Shown here one piece after another: positions 11,662-23,801 of a stretch of 64,000 bases of DNA; position 1 is the first letter of the stretch, and each line of letters starts with the position of its first letter. The DNA comes from Hetaerina americana (Eukaryota; Arthropoda; Insecta; Odonata; Calopterygidae). The stretch covers positions 67,160,177 to 67,224,176 of the forward strand of contig JAKTNV010000009.1 in NCBI GenBank assembly GCA_022747635.1, read 5' to 3'. Below the pieces are notes generated by a model. It did not search any database. It saw only the letters and a list, made by a program, of their open reading frames with translations, and had not been told where the DNA came from. Both the position numbers and the translations under genes were made by a program.

Positions 11662-13575
11662 AATGACGAAATTCCACTACATCTCGCCTGAATCTGTTGG
11701 ATATATTAGATCTACTTACGTTCACTAAATGAAGTTAAATTAGCATTTATGTACGCCAACATTAACTCAGGGATGGATCATTACAATCGCCCTTTGCTTA
11801 TTTAATTTGTAAAATAAAGTTGGCATCTAGCCGATTTAAATTGAACGAATACTTCCCCAGATATATCCCACGAATTGCTGTGCTTTACTCATGATTTTTA
11901 CATGCATATGCGTGGATTTCCTAGAGTGTTTCTCTATATTCTGCATCTGTGGCTGGCGTCCCTAAACGGCCCGCCACGTACCCTTGCGGCGATGTGCAAG
12001 TTATCTAGGATGTGAATGCAAAAGAGTCATCTAAAACATTTAACTTCCTACGGGTATAAACTTATTAGAGGGGGTATACGTATGCAGTTCTTGCTTGTGT
12101 TTCATAGTGAGCCCTGAAGCATAAAATCGACCTCGAGCCCCCATCGGCAAAGAATCCCGAAGAAAAACATCTCAGTGGCTGCATTTGCGGACCGCGGCAA
12201 AGACCGGCACCCTCTCTTTTCATGACAGGATGTTTCCACGTTAATTCGCACCTAGCGAGTGTTGCGCCACCCGATCGCTCGTCGGCTTCGCTGCTTCCTT
12301 TATTTAAGTCGAAACGAGCGAAACGACGCCCTCTCCGCAAACAAGCTCAAAAGCCACTGCAGAAAAAGTGGCCTTCGAATAATTTGTTCTTTTCCCCCTC
12401 ACGCGCGCACACAGCGTCTCGGAAGAGTCAACACACTCACCACCGCGTCATTCGCCTCCGAATTTAAAGGTGACGAAAGTTCAAAATTAGGAAATAAAAA
12501 TTCCGCTCCTAATCTTGAATTTGTATTCGCTGATGACAGGACGCCTTTATGACAATTGCTAAGTATCCAAAAATAACTAATTTTACGACATTTCGTACTC
12601 AAAAAAAAGACCAGCCGAGAGTATTTAAAAAAAACACCTTCTGGAATTCGTATTGCGAATAATTTTCTCGGCCACACTTTCGTCTCCCATGCCTTATTTA
12701 GATTGTTTGGGAACACCTTTTATGGAAACTTCATATTCCTATTTATTGCCATGTTTCCTTCACGTTAAATTCCAACAGTTCTTAACACGGTCCATTCACC
12801 TTTTCTTGAATATAATTCTTTCTCGTTAACTTTAAGACTCTTCAGATCTTATCCCTACCTAACTAATTTCCAACACTTTTATTTACCTCAGAACTGAGGC
12901 AGTTCTACATGCTAAAACCAATCTGAAGTTCATTTAATCTTTTCCGCTATCACGGAACTTTAGCGATGCCGAATAAAAAATTCTAATTCATCTTATCAGA
13001 AAATTCCACATATCCAAAGCTAATCGTAAATAACTACACCATATATGTTTTCGGTTAATTAAACACTTTGTAATTTGTAAAACCATGAGGAAAACTGCGA
13101 AGAACTTAATTACTAACAATGAGAAACCCGATTCTTATTACTTTAATTGGCTACTGGAAGGAAATGTTCAAATTATATCGCAGCAGCATATTATTTTGAG
13201 CACAACTTCCATTTTTACGGCATGGGAAGACTGCGTTCTACGAAAGCTGTCTTTAACAAAATATAAAAGACAATGTTTGAATGAATAATGACCAGTAAGG
13301 AAAAATAGTCGAAGAAATGAAAACAAGGAGCTTCAAGAAAATGATGAAGGTCAAATGAATGGGAAGTTTGAATTCCGAAGCAGTCCAAGAGGTGGAGGAA
13401 GAATGATTTTTAAACCAATGAACATAGAGGCATAATAAACTCATCGGAGCAAGTTTGATCGAAGAAAGATTACTGAACATGATTTAGGATGGCAAATTTA
13501 AATGAAATAAATCAAGGGGGGAATTTCAAATGAGAAAAATGAAAAGTAAATGGTGAAAATGAAAGCAAAGAAATA
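11662..13575. other. Unassigned intergenic DNA
   Basis: No assigned gene or repeat. About 12.2-12.45 kb is relatively GC-rich and open in several frames on both strands, none of which resembles a known protein. Confidence 0.45.
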
Positions 13576-14132
13576 CAGGGTTCGTCCGGAAAATAAGTGT
13601 ACTGACTCCTGGGCTGGGCGCGCCGCTCCAGGCGCGGCCAGCACCGCTCTGCCGGGCTGCGATTGGAGGGGGGTATGTTGGCAAGCGACGCTGAAAAAGG
13701 CAGTCGGCTCTGAGCTGTGGTGTAGTGAGGAGCTCTGTTAACGCGAACCTCCACGCTCGACCCACGTCACGGAACGCGATGCCGAAGTTTTTGGAGCAGA
13801 GTTATTCCATCAAATTTGCGGTAAAGCTTGGGAAATCGTCTACCGAAACTGTCGGTATGATTAACCAGGCTTACGGGGAGTCAGCCATGTCCAGAAACAT
13901 GATCTTTCGGTGGCACAAGATGTTCGTGGAGGGCAGAGAAGAGGTCGACGACGAGTCTTCGAGAGGTTCCCGATGATGCCTTCGCGGGAGCGTTCCAGGA
14001 ATGGGAACGCCGCTGGAACAAGTGTATCGACTCACAAGGGTCCTATTTTGAGGAATATTAGCTTAAGATAGGTAAAAGTGTAATAAATTTTTTTCCCTGA
14101 GCTCAGTACACTTATTTTCCGGAAGAACCCTT
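13576..14132 (+). mobile_element. Mariner-like deletion derivative, 557 bp
   Basis: Terminal repeats start CAGGGTTCGTCCGGAAAATA on the left and, on the minus strand, AAGGGTTCTTCCGGAAAATA on the right. TA lies immediately outside both ends (13574-13575 and 14133-14134), an intact mariner target duplication. The same family occurs at 63.7 kb. The element keeps both ends but lacks the middle of its gene, so it is non-autonomous. The 5' leader is GC-rich, unlike the AT-rich surroundings. Confidence 0.95.
13779..14061 (+). pseudogene. Mariner transposase pseudogene (ends only)
   Basis: The start MPKFLEQSYSIKFAVKLGKS and FRWHKMFVEGREEVDD are the N-terminal HTH region of a mariner transposase. Near 13958 the sequence jumps to the C-terminal REVPDDAFAGAFQEWERR and NKCIDSQGSYFEEY segment, in a different frame. 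All three catalytic Asp residues are gone. Comparison with the 63.7 kb copy shows that a GTCTTCGAGAGG-like string spans the junction, which suggests deletion through short homology. Confidence 0.9.
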
Positions 14133-14550
14133 TACGTATTGCGCAATGAGAGTCTCGAAAGTCGTGCGGAAAGCTGGTTGAAACCAACTCTGCTGATGAT
14201 TTCACATTTGTGTCCGGTGTTCTTACTGGGACATGTCATTTCAATTTCGACAGCATTTAGCGAGGAAACACTGTAACTTGCACATTTATTTCCATCTTCG
14301 TTTCATTTTTTCATGATTTCGTTTTCCTATATTTTATAGGTTGACTCTAGCTATTCTCCATACATCACGCAGCTGAAACAATTCCACTCAACTTTTAGTA
14401 GAAGTAGATTTGGAATTTTTCCTTGGTAAAAGTCTAGAAGTGGTCACCTCATTGTCATGAAGCGATTTTTGTATTCTAATTATATTGCATTATAGGTTTA
14501 TGTATGCAAGTATACATATATACACATATATATAAATATATATATTTTTT
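14133..14550. other. Unassigned DNA ending in TA-rich tract
   Basis: No gene seen. The last 40 bases (about 14515-14552) are an imperfect TA tract that abuts the 3' end of the LINE at 14.55 kb. Confidence 0.5.
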
Positions 14551-15699
14551 TAAGGTAATCTACCGGTTAAGGTAGGTTTTTGGATGGACACAACAACCAA
14601 ACAAATATTTTATTACTCCTAACAAAACACAAAATCCATCATCCTACTCTATATCAGGTCCCTCTTCATCTCTGAGTACTTTCTGCCTCCCTTCATCCCG
14701 TCCAACATCCCAATCCTGTTCCTTCCCTTTCCTCTTTTGCCCAACAGTCTACCCTCTATCACAGTCTTCAACATCCCACTGCCGGTCAACACCCCCTTCA
14801 TCCACTTTTCCTGCCTCCATAGGATTGCTCCCAACAAACCCCTCTCTTCGCCCACCATACCAAGTACTTCCTCATTTGTTTTCTTCTCTGTCCATTTCAC
14901 CTTCTCCATTCTTCTCCACACCCACATTTCAAAAGCCTCCAATCTACGTCTATCCTCCTGCTTCAATGACCACGTTTCCGCACCGTACATAGCTACGCTC
15001 CATATCAAAGTTTTTACGAGTCTTTTTTTAACATCCTTACTCAAAGTCCCTGTCATCAACTCCCTCCTCCTTGTGAAAGCCTCTTTGCCTAGCGCAATTC
15101 TTCTCCTTACGTCCCTACTACTTTGACCGTGTTGGTCCAAAACACTACCGAGATACGTAAACTGTTCTACCTGCTCTATTTTTTGCCCTCCTATTTTAAT
15201 GTTAAGCTTGGCCTTTTTCTTTCTAGAAAATCACATAACCTTTGTTTTATTAATATTGATTCTCATCCCATACCTGTCGCACTGAATTTCCAATTCACTC
15301 AGCAATGCTTGCAGCCCCTTGACTGACTGACAAACTAAAGCTTGGTCATCAGCAAACCTAACTGATTTTACGAATTCCCCGCCCACTTTCATTCCTACCT
15401 CCAGTTCTTCCCATGCCTCTTTGATCATTTCCTCTGCATACAGGTTGAACAGCAACGGTGATAACGGGCAACCCTGCCTTACACCCCTTCCTAACACTGC
15501 CCATCCTGACTCCCCGTTTCCCACCCGCACCTGAGCAGTCTGAGACATGTACAGGTTGCGGATTAGCCTCCTTTCCCTCCAATCTATTCCTATTTTCTGC
15601 AATATACTCATTAGTTTTTCCCAATTCACTCTATCAAACGCTTTTTCGAAATCTACGAAACAGGCAAATACCTCCTGGTTGTGTTCTATATTCCTCTCG

Positions 15700-15701
<2 letters not shown>
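14551..15701 (-). mobile_element. 5'-truncated non-LTR retrotransposon (RTE-like)
   Basis: The element lies on the minus strand. Its 3' end (left side) reads CCTACCTTAACCGGTA, then a short A run, then TA repeats. Its 5' end stops inside the reverse transcriptase gene exactly where a (TA)n array begins at 15702. The TA tracts on both sides suggest insertion into a TA array. The same 3' end, only 38 bp long, recurs at 26709-26746. The YLGS and AFEMW blocks of the encoded protein suggest the RTE side of the LINE tree, but the clade is not certain. Confidence 0.9.
14649..15701 (-). pseudogene. LINE reverse transcriptase, C-terminal half, one stop
   Basis: About 350 codons read in a single minus-strand frame apart from one in-frame TGA at 15231-15233. 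Reverse transcriptase motif A is FVDFEKAFDRVNW, motif B is GVRQGCPLSPLLFNLY, and motif C is SVRFADDQALV with the catalytic Asp pair. A thumb and C-terminal region follows with FTYLGSVLDQHG, YGAETWSLK and RLEAFEMWVWRRMEK, ending near 14649. The endonuclease and the start of the RT are missing. With only one nonsense change the copy looks fairly young. Confidence 0.92.

Positions 15702-15759
<58 letters not shown>
15702..15759. repeat. (TA)n microsatellite
   Basis: An essentially pure TA dinucleotide array about 58 bp long, followed by a short ACACAC stretch. It abuts the truncated 5' end of the LINE and creates spurious repeated IY frames on both strands. Confidence 0.98.
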
Positions 15760-15765
<6 letters not shown>

Positions 15766-16860
15766 GGTATATATACATATATTTAATTCAATAAGATGCA
15801 CAATGTCTTGGACCTTGTGATAACTGTCAATTAGTTTTTCTCGGTTTTATCTGGTTTGTAAAGCCAACGGTTAAGAAAAAATGGATTGCAAGCGAAGTTT
15901 TAAACATCAAACAGAAAACCCATAAAATATCAGATTAGGCAATAGTGACAGAGATACAATGCTAAAGGATAGCAATTGGTAGTCACATTGCTTATCAATA
16001 TATACGCTATAAATACTACTTAATAGACGCAGGTATATTCGGACCACCGACGTAATTTCATCAAGAAATGGCCTAGGCGAGTGGCGAGATAAATTATACC
16101 CGATGTAACACCGTAGCTGCAATGGTTATCAGAACCACAGGCAATTAATAAATGTGCGCCAAATTGAAGCAAATCGCGGTATGGAATGCAATTAAAGAGC
16201 CTTTTAGCCCGAGAACGTGGTGAATTTGCACAATCTCAATTATCAATAAATCATAGCCATGGAGGCCCACAAAATGATCTGTAGCTCAGACTGCGAATAA
16301 ATATAGTTTCGACAGAAGCGGAAATATGAATCTATGGGCGTTTAACTAAAGGCGGATATTACTTGGTTGTAACAGCACAGACGTTTCGCCAAAACAAACA
16401 ATTGCAAGTTAAGCTAAGGCAGCTATTGAATTACGATAAAATTCAAGGAGTAAAGGCTACCCTTTTCAAATGAGAATCTAATTAGCGCGGAATGGCTCTC
16501 AGAAACATCAATTACAACTAAAGTTTAAAATAATTTTGTTTGCGGCCAGCCTTATATAAAAGGAAACTTACAATTAAGGTTTCACACTACGAATCGAGTT
16601 ATTTAATGTTTATATACATAAGAATAAAAACATCTTAGACATGTTAAAATACAATATTAGCCGTGATTGAGAAAGATATAATGCACCGCCAAAAAACAGC
16701 ACTCACGTGTAAGAGATTATCTGAAGAATCAGGAAAATATTTCACCACTGGGCTTACCTGGAAAATAAACGAAGAGTAAAGGTTAACATATTTATCACTC
16801 AAATATGAAGTTACAGTAATTTTAACACAAGAAGATAAAAACTTTTTAATTTATAAACCC
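15760..16860. other. Unassigned intergenic DNA
   Basis: AT-rich DNA with only short chance ORFs. No repeat shared with other parts of the window was seen. Confidence 0.5.
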
Positions 16861-16918
16861 CACAGTGATCAATCCGACGATAGGTTTGGTAGGTGTCGGT
16901 AGAGCTCACCCAGTACTA

Positions 16919-17800
16919 CAAGGTTTGTATAAAAAGGTATCAGGAACAATTTTTTCCTAACGTGACAGTGCGTTGCTACGCACTCGCACCGCGCTCGCTC
17001 GGTGGCTGGGGGTCTGACCTTCAACACCCTACATGCACCAATCGCCTGCGAGTTCGTTCAGGCTAGGTCGTGTTTATAGTGGACCCCTGTCGAGTGACTC
17101 GGCACAAGTGCAAAATGCAGCCAATGCTTGAACAGCGGTAGGCTTTCATCCTTGAACACTTGCCGTCCTTCATGTCGCACGCTGCAGCTTTTAAGGGACA
17201 AGAGCACTTCAAACATGGCCGAGAGTGCGTGGAGGCCGCGCCCCGCGCTGGACGGCCGTCGACGTCTAGAACCGACGGCAACATGCAACGTGTGCGTGAA
17301 GTGCTGAATTCAGACCGTCGGTTAAGTTTGCGCTTGACCGCAGATCGTATTGGCATTGATAAGATGACAGTGCATACCATTGTCTCTGAAAACTTGCCGA
17401 TGCGAAAGATTTGCACTAAACTTGTCCCAAAGGTCATGGGCGCTTGAGGTTCCAAGGTAACGGACTAACTGCCGAAAAACGGCATCGTGACGATTCCCTA
17501 ACCTCTTTACAGTCACGATATGGCAGCAGCAGACTATTTTCTAGTCGCAAAAGTGAAATCCTCCCTCAAAGGAAACCACCATGGGACCCTAAGTGCCGTC
17601 AAAGAAGCTTGCAAGCATGTCCTTAAGGACCTTTCTGAGTCCGCCCACCAGAGGGCCTTCGAGTCGTGGATAAATATGCTGCTGACAAAAGTGAGTTGAC
17701 ACTCAAGGGATGTACTATGAAGCAATTGGAGGCATTGTAGCAATATCTAAAATAAATCTATTTTCCGAAAACTCTTCCGATACTTTGTATACAAACATTG
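16919..17800 (+). mobile_element. Mariner-like element nested in a SINE
   Basis: The terminal repeats start CAAGGTTTGTATAAAAAGG on the left and, on the minus strand, CAATGTTTGTATACAAAG on the right, and stay similar for about 40 bp. TA precedes the left end; the base pair after the right end is TG, a mutated TA. The 882-bp length reflects an internal deletion of the transposase gene. The ends differ from the other mariners in the window, so this is a separate family. Confidence 0.9.
17115..17699 (+). pseudogene. Mariner transposase pseudogene
   Basis: The ATG at 17115 begins MQPMLEQR and then meets a stop. The reading continues through HGRECVEAAPRAGRPSTS, the DNA-binding hinge, and MRKICTKLVPKVM. 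After a deletion it resumes as LPKNGIVTIP, a stop, then PLYSHDMAAADYFL with the third catalytic Asp and VKSSLKG. The frame ends with a tga at 17697-17699. The first two catalytic Asp residues are lost. Confidence 0.87.
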
Positions 17801-18010
17801 TGAGCCCAACGGTGAGTGAAATTCACACATCAGGGTATGGGGGACAGTTCTTTTCCCAGTGACATCTACGGTTTCTCAGGAGAATCTGGTTCCCGAAAAT
17901 TGACGCATGCTGGGATGGAGCTGAGGGTGCCCAGAGATACGTGCCCGGAAATCGAACCCAGGCCTTCCGCTCAGTAGTCCAATGCTCTTACCCTGGACTA
18001 CTGCGTCCCA

Positions 18011-19658
18011 TATTACATTTGTATATTGTACAAAAATGTTTAAAATATTATAAACGTATACCAAAAAAAAGGAAAACACTTTTTTGCGATTCAAACTTTT
18101 CTCCTGAATGGAGATTGATACTGGTTTCAACGAAGGACTGTTTAATAACCCTTCAATTAAAAGAACACTTCTTTCTCGTAAGGATCAGAGATCGCAATTA
18201 GTAAAATTCGAAGATAATAATAAAATATATTATATATGATATCCAGATTTTATAATGACGTTGAGAAGCACTAGTTTCTGGAATTATGACATAAATTTGG
18301 AAAAAAATAAAACATTACGATTAATCATCCTTTTCCCGGGCACAATCTTATACCTATCACATAACAAACAAAATAAGGTTTAATAACACCGAAATGCAGT
18401 GATCAACTATGGCAAAGGAACGAGTCAAGTCGACCATGTTATAAACATGAGGTACCGAAAAATTATAAAACATAAATCACCACAGTAATTTGATGCTAAA
18501 TGCAGGCATAGAGTAAGCATAGAGGAATAGAGGAAATAAGAATGCGTTATATTAACCCTCACGTTGAGTAAAGGGTGACAGAGAATATGAATTACCGAAA
18601 AAATAACCAAGTGATTGTGTTCCAGCACCAAGTGGTATTGTAAAAAACAAGGACATTAACTCAAAATTAAAATTTACAAATCCTTGTTTCCTCATGCGAA
18701 ATTTTCTAATGGCAATAACCTATTTTCAAAATGTTTATGTTTACTTATTTCAAAATAAGATATGGTTCAGAGTGACCCGATGACATTTTAGATGAACAAT
18801 AAAAAAGGACTATAAGCTGACTTCTAGCTTGGGAATATAGGCCCACAGACGGAGACTTCCTTCAAAATTGATTACTACAATCATAATTATTACAAATGTT
18901 TACGTGTTCCCAAATTTTGGTGTTCCTAAACATTAATGACCACCATAGTACTTTTAAAGTATTTATCTATGTACGTCAAAGGTTTATATTGAGGCCAATC
19001 GAGAAGAATTCCACAAAAACGAAATAAACCGCATCATAAATAATTATACATCTCAAACAAAAGTCGATGCAGACTCTACTGCCACAGCAAATGTTAAGAA
19101 TATATTTCTGAGGAAAAAAGTAAAGATTAGATAAAGATACGCATAATAATTGCTAATAAGCTATGATCAGGACGGAACTTCAAGATGTACCTAACTGATC
19201 GCTGGGAAAGGAACTTCAGCAACCAGTTTTGGTGTAAAGCGTCACGAACGGGGGGGGGGAGGAACCGAGGAAGGGAAAAGATAATTATCTTCACTGCATT
19301 ACCAATACAACGCTGGTCGTTTCCGCGATCAAAATGGGTGAGCTCGGTGCATTACGTCTGGGTGATGGCGTGGAGGGGAGGAGCTGACGTGTCGAGAGTT
19401 AAGCACAAACTCCATTAATGGGAGGTGTATGATTTGTTAGCGTTTGATTTAAACTTCCGAAGGCTTTAGAGAACGCCATTTATTGCTTGTTAAGGCTTTT
19501 AGCAATCATCTATACCATCTACTGTTTCATAGGCCGCAAAAATTCATCTTTCATAGATGAATCATTACTGTTTGAGAGGTTTTGATTATTACCATCCGTA
19601 ACATTATGAGGTTTTCGCTCACTGACTCTTTCAATTGAAGTCATCGATGAAACACACA
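18011..19658. other. Unassigned intergenic DNA
   Basis: No gene or shared repeat recognised. A run of G residues near 19249 and a moderately GC-rich patch at 19.25-19.4 kb are the only compositional changes. Confidence 0.5.
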
Positions 19659-19925
19659 CACAGTAATCAACCCGAAGGTCGGTATGGTAGGTGATGGTAG
19701 AGTTCACCCAGTACTAAGCCCTATACGGCGCGTGAAATTCACACATCAAGGTAGGGGGGCCAGTTCCTTTCCCTGTGCCGGTTATGGTTTCCCAGGAAGA
19801 CCTGGTACCCGAAAAATCACATAGCTTGGGTGCAGCTGCAGGTGCTCAGAGTGCCTTGCCCGGGAATCGAATCCGGGACCCTCCGATCAGTAGTCCAACG
19901 CTCTACCCCTGGACTACCACGACCC
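19659..19925 (-). mobile_element. tRNA-derived SINE, family 1 (copy d)
   Basis: A nearly complete minus-strand copy. The plus strand begins CAGTAATCAACCCGAAGG, the complement of the tail, and ends CCACGACCC, the complement of the head. The minus-strand B box is GGATTCGATTCCC, a close match to consensus. With copies e and g it is among the best preserved of the family. A short CA run precedes it. Confidence 0.93.
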
Positions 19926-21353
19926 ACCATCGATGAAAAACAAAACTGAATAAAATTTGACAAAGAACATTAATGACCAAAAATGTGGATTTCCTTGTGA
20001 CCGGGTAAACCGTAATATAAGCAATCACCAGTTTATTTACGTTCTAACTAGCATAAATTCACTTATCAACTTGACAACATTTTATGCTCAAAGGTCCACA
20101 ACATGAAAGAATATAATTTGGGTATTATTTTGCACACAGTTGTATTAATTCACGAGACGATTTACGTTTTTTACTAACAGCGATGAGCTGTGAACTACAA
20201 CATAATTTATGTTTCTGAAAGAGTTAATATTATGGTGAACTTAAGACACAATTATTCGGTACCTTTCATTTACTTTAAGGAAATATGACTTACTGTCAGC
20301 ACTGAATCGTCAACGTATAAACAGTATCATCATTCGAGTTTCATACTGAATCGTAGTGTTGTGTTGTGAAGTGGAGTGTAGATAAACAGCATTAGGATTA
20401 GCATTCTGAATGAATACGAGTCAAATGCAATGCCAACGCTAAAGTACATAAATAATAATCCTAATGGCCATTGGGAAATTCCATTCAACTGTCATAAATT
20501 TCACAATTTTTTTTTTAACTCTGAAAGACGCAAGACGCAAAATACTACGACGGGTTTCAATAATTCAAATGCAACAGTGAGTGAGCTGCTTCTCAAATTT
20601 TCTCCAATTATCTGAGTCAAATTTCAATGGAAGGTAGTCACTCAAGTGGACACTGTAATATCTGTTAACAACTTCAAAAATTCATGATGCAATGATATTT
20701 TTCGTCTATAATATCCTCTCAAAATTGTTATCAACTCAATCATCATAAATGGCTAGTCAGTTTATGTACACATTGACGCTGTCCTCTTTGATTTGGCACA
20801 ACATTCTTGCATAGTCGCACTGATGTCAGGGAGGTAAAAGATTTGTCTCCAGTTAACATGCCACAAATCAATATCATAAGGTTAACGTATTGCATCAATT
20901 GCACGACTTTACAGATTGTAACGCACGCTCTTTGGTGTTGGTTTCTACTTTATTCTGATAGTAACGTGATATTATACGTGTACAAGAGTGCGTAACATAT
21001 TTTTCTTTGGTGATAAATCAGTCCCCTCCCGGCGAAGGAAGCCTGGTTACGTGAATTACCTGAATCGAGGTAGTATCCTTATAACGACACTATCTTCCTT
21101 TGCTTGAAAAATCACTTAGATTTCAGTTACATAAACACTCCGGAAGAGGAAAACTGGTACGAGCTGACCATTGCGGCATTTATTCCGTTTCACCATATAT
21201 TTCATTCAATTTCCCCTTCCGAGATACGTATCCTTTGAAAAAAGTTCTTGAGGTCTACTCTTAGAAGCGGTATAGTTTCTTCTCCTGTAAAACCCCACCT
21301 ACCTACATCTATTCGCATAGCTCACCCAAATAGTTTAACAGGCAGCGCATATA
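19926..21353. other. Unassigned intergenic DNA
   Basis: AT-rich DNA with short chance ORFs. I see no recognised family up to the mariner terminus at 21354. Confidence 0.5.
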
Positions 21354-22285
21354 CGAGGTCTATCCATTAAATACGCCAACTGCTGCAATCTGGCGGCCAG
21401 GACGCGGACTATAGCCCCGCCCACTTGCGGCGCTAGTTGCCTGAGACCCATTGAGCCATCTGTGCTTGGCGGATCGTCGAGCTGTGCGTAAGGCGCCAGT
21501 TATGTTAGCTTCTGTTGTCCTTGTTTTTACTGTTTGTCGTAAATGGAAATTGACGAAATCACGGAAATCAACATCAAACGTTTTGGTGAAGTGAGGTAAA
21601 CGTTATCACGAAATTACTGACATGTTGATAGCTATTTACGGTGATAATGCTCTGAAGAAAACATTCGTTTTCAAATGGATGAAATCAAACCAAAAAATCA
21701 AGAAAAAGCCGATCGAAAATCAAAGTCATGCTCCTGGTTTTCTTTGATGTCGATGGTGTTGTTCATCATGAATTTCTTCTTGAAGGACAAACAATAAATG
21801 CTGAGTTCTGCCTTACATATCTCCAGCGTTTGAGAGATCTCGTGCGTCGTGTGCGACCAATTTTGACTCAAGGCCATGGATGGATCCTTCACCATGACAA
21901 TACACCTGCACATTCAGCATTGATTGTTCGCCTGTTTCTGGCAAAAAAAATTAAATCACCATCCTTGGTCATCCTCCTTATTCGCCAGATCTCGCCCCCT
22001 GCAACTTATTCTTATTCCCAAATGTGCGAGATGTCATTAATGTGATGAGAGGACATCACTGGGAAGATGTAAACACAAATGAAGCAGGAAACGACGAGAA
22101 AACTAGAAAGCCCAACTGCCGAGGACTTCCAAGGGTGCTTTGCACAGAGGAAAAGAAGATGGAATATCGTTCGTGCATAATAACGAATGGAGAGTACCTC
22201 GAAGGGGACAAAATCGATGTAGACTAAATGTTGCAAAATAAAGTTTTCATGGCCTCAGTTCGCGTATTTATTTTACAGAGTAGCA
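21354..22285 (+). mobile_element. Mariner-like element, decayed
   Basis: The left end reads CGAGGTCTATCCATTAAATA after a TA. The right end, on the minus strand, has AAAATAAATACGCGAACTG, matching TTAAATACGCCAACTG at the left. The right boundary is therefore approximate. The interior encodes a broken transposase. The protein is closest in style to the 23.8 kb element (VVHHEFL-EGQT), but the terminal repeats differ. Confidence 0.82.
21543..22227 (+). pseudogene. Mariner transposase pseudogene
   Basis: An ATG at 21543 opens MEIDEITEINIKRFGEVR and is soon stopped. The N-terminal HTH region is decayed and partly deleted. The central domain is clear: DVDGVVHHEFLLEGQT and WILHHDNTPAHSA, the second catalytic Asp. 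The third catalytic position lies in a shifted frame as LAPCN, so Asp appears replaced by Asn. The C-terminal NGEYLEGDKIDVD matches mariner ends. Several frameshifts and stops make it inactive. Confidence 0.85.
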
Positions 22286-23801
22286 TATGTCTCATTTGCT
22301 TTAGGTCCAGCACGGTGAAATAGAATATTAACGACGAGGTCCCTGCTTCGCGACACTATTTTTAAAGGTCGAACGTAGAGTCAAGCTGTCAGTTTGGGCT
22401 CAAGTCATCGGATAATAATCAGCGAGGGTCGATGCAGTGGGTTAATAAGCACCATTGTGGTCCAATATTTTACACCAAAAATTGCACATAATTCTTTTCT
22501 GTCGGGCAAAACGTCTTACATAATTACTACATTTTTCCAGCTACCTTCGCAAATTAGAACACGAGTCAGACCATCACCTAAATTATAATCTAACTAGACG
22601 AAAACAGTAACCTGTAAAATGGAAGATAATCTTTATCTATTGGTCGGGTACGGCTTAGCACGTGAAACATTAATGCAAAGCCCATACGGATTTATTATTA
22701 CACGATTTCTGGTTCATATACATCCTGCAAGCCGTAAATAGGGTGAGTGGCATGGTGTGTTATGTCAACAGTTATTAAAGTAATTGGTAATTACTGGCAT
22801 TTCGTAAAATTCTACAGTATTTTAAGTAAGTCCAAATTGCTGTGCGTTAAGTTGCGTCATTTCATCCAGTGAAAATGGATGCCCTCAAAAAAGGAAGTGC
22901 CGCACGTCCATTCTTTCTTACCTAACATAAATGACATTACAGAAACAACCTGCTAAGGGTGTTTCTCTCCATTCAAATTAGTGATACTACCACTGGTCTC
23001 ATTTTTTCACTCATGTTATGAGCACCTGTGATGCAGTTTTACTTCAACAGGGAGTCTGAAATGGGGGCCAAAATATTCCTACTTGATGTGGTGAGCAGCC
23101 GGCGGAAATGAACGGACCGAGGGGGGGAGAGAGGCGTGGGTGGATCGGGGTTACGTATGACGCACAGAGGGGTGGCGAAGGGGATCGAGTCTGGGGGTTA
23201 GGCGTTGCACGGCTGGCGAAAAGGGGAGGGTAGGAGGAGTGGGAGAGGGGAGCGGTGGTGGGAGAGGGGAGGACTGGAGGTGAAGAGGCGTTCCAGGTTG
23301 AGGAGTGCCGCGGCGCAAGGGAGCAGCCTCGTGCCCAGGTCATCAATCCAGGGAGGCCAACGAATGAAAACAAGGGAGTACGACAGCTTCAGAGGGTGCA
23401 CTTTCAAAAACGAAATTTCCACCCGTTTTTTACTTGGGAAAGGCAACATTAAATAGCTCTAGCCGTAAATCTAGTTAGTACGGCCAATGCACTACTATTT
23501 CGCATCCTTTGACGGAATCTCAGACGGTGGAGGGAGGAAAGGGTCATGCTGCCTTTTTATGCGCTCGCTTGTGGAACACTGCGCGGCGGTGGAATGACGT
23601 AGTTTTCACTATGATATTCATCGCATGTTGATGCTGGGGCCACCAAGCTAATCCATGTACATTTCAGCTTTCATATTTTTTTATGTCCATTGTTAAACCT
23701 GAACCTATGCAAGAAAGATCCATTATGAGAGATGAAATAGAATATATTGAGCATATAAACACACACAAACACATGCATATATATATATATATATGTATAT
23801 A
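22286..23801. other. Unassigned DNA with GC-rich patch
   Basis: No recognised gene. About 23.09-23.35 kb is strongly purine- and GC-rich (G-rich on the plus strand), giving open frames on both strands with no family resemblance. A short TA tract at 23779-23801 leads into the next mariner. Confidence 0.5.

Larger units (their letters stand above)
16861..18010 (-). mobile_element. Family 1 SINE (copy c) split by a mariner
   Basis: The SINE 3' part is at 16861-16918 and its body and tRNA-like head at about 17803-18010, both minus strand. The joint falls in the GTACTAAGCCC region of the intact copies, at the TA that mariners target. The head ends GGACTACTGCGTCCC on the plus strand and the B box is recognisable (ATCGAACCC, plus strand). 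The SINE is therefore older than the mariner inside it. Confidence 0.88.

Noticed and set aside
14737..15126. 129-codon plus-strand ORF over the LINE
   Set aside because: It is antisense to the reverse transcriptase C-terminal frame.
15702..15764. Long repeated IY frames over TA arrays, seen here and at 25.2, 25.8, 26.3, 30.4 and 39.6 kb
   Set aside because: They are translations of TA microsatellites and not genes. The same is true of the YIYI/HTHT frames at 39.5-39.8 kb.
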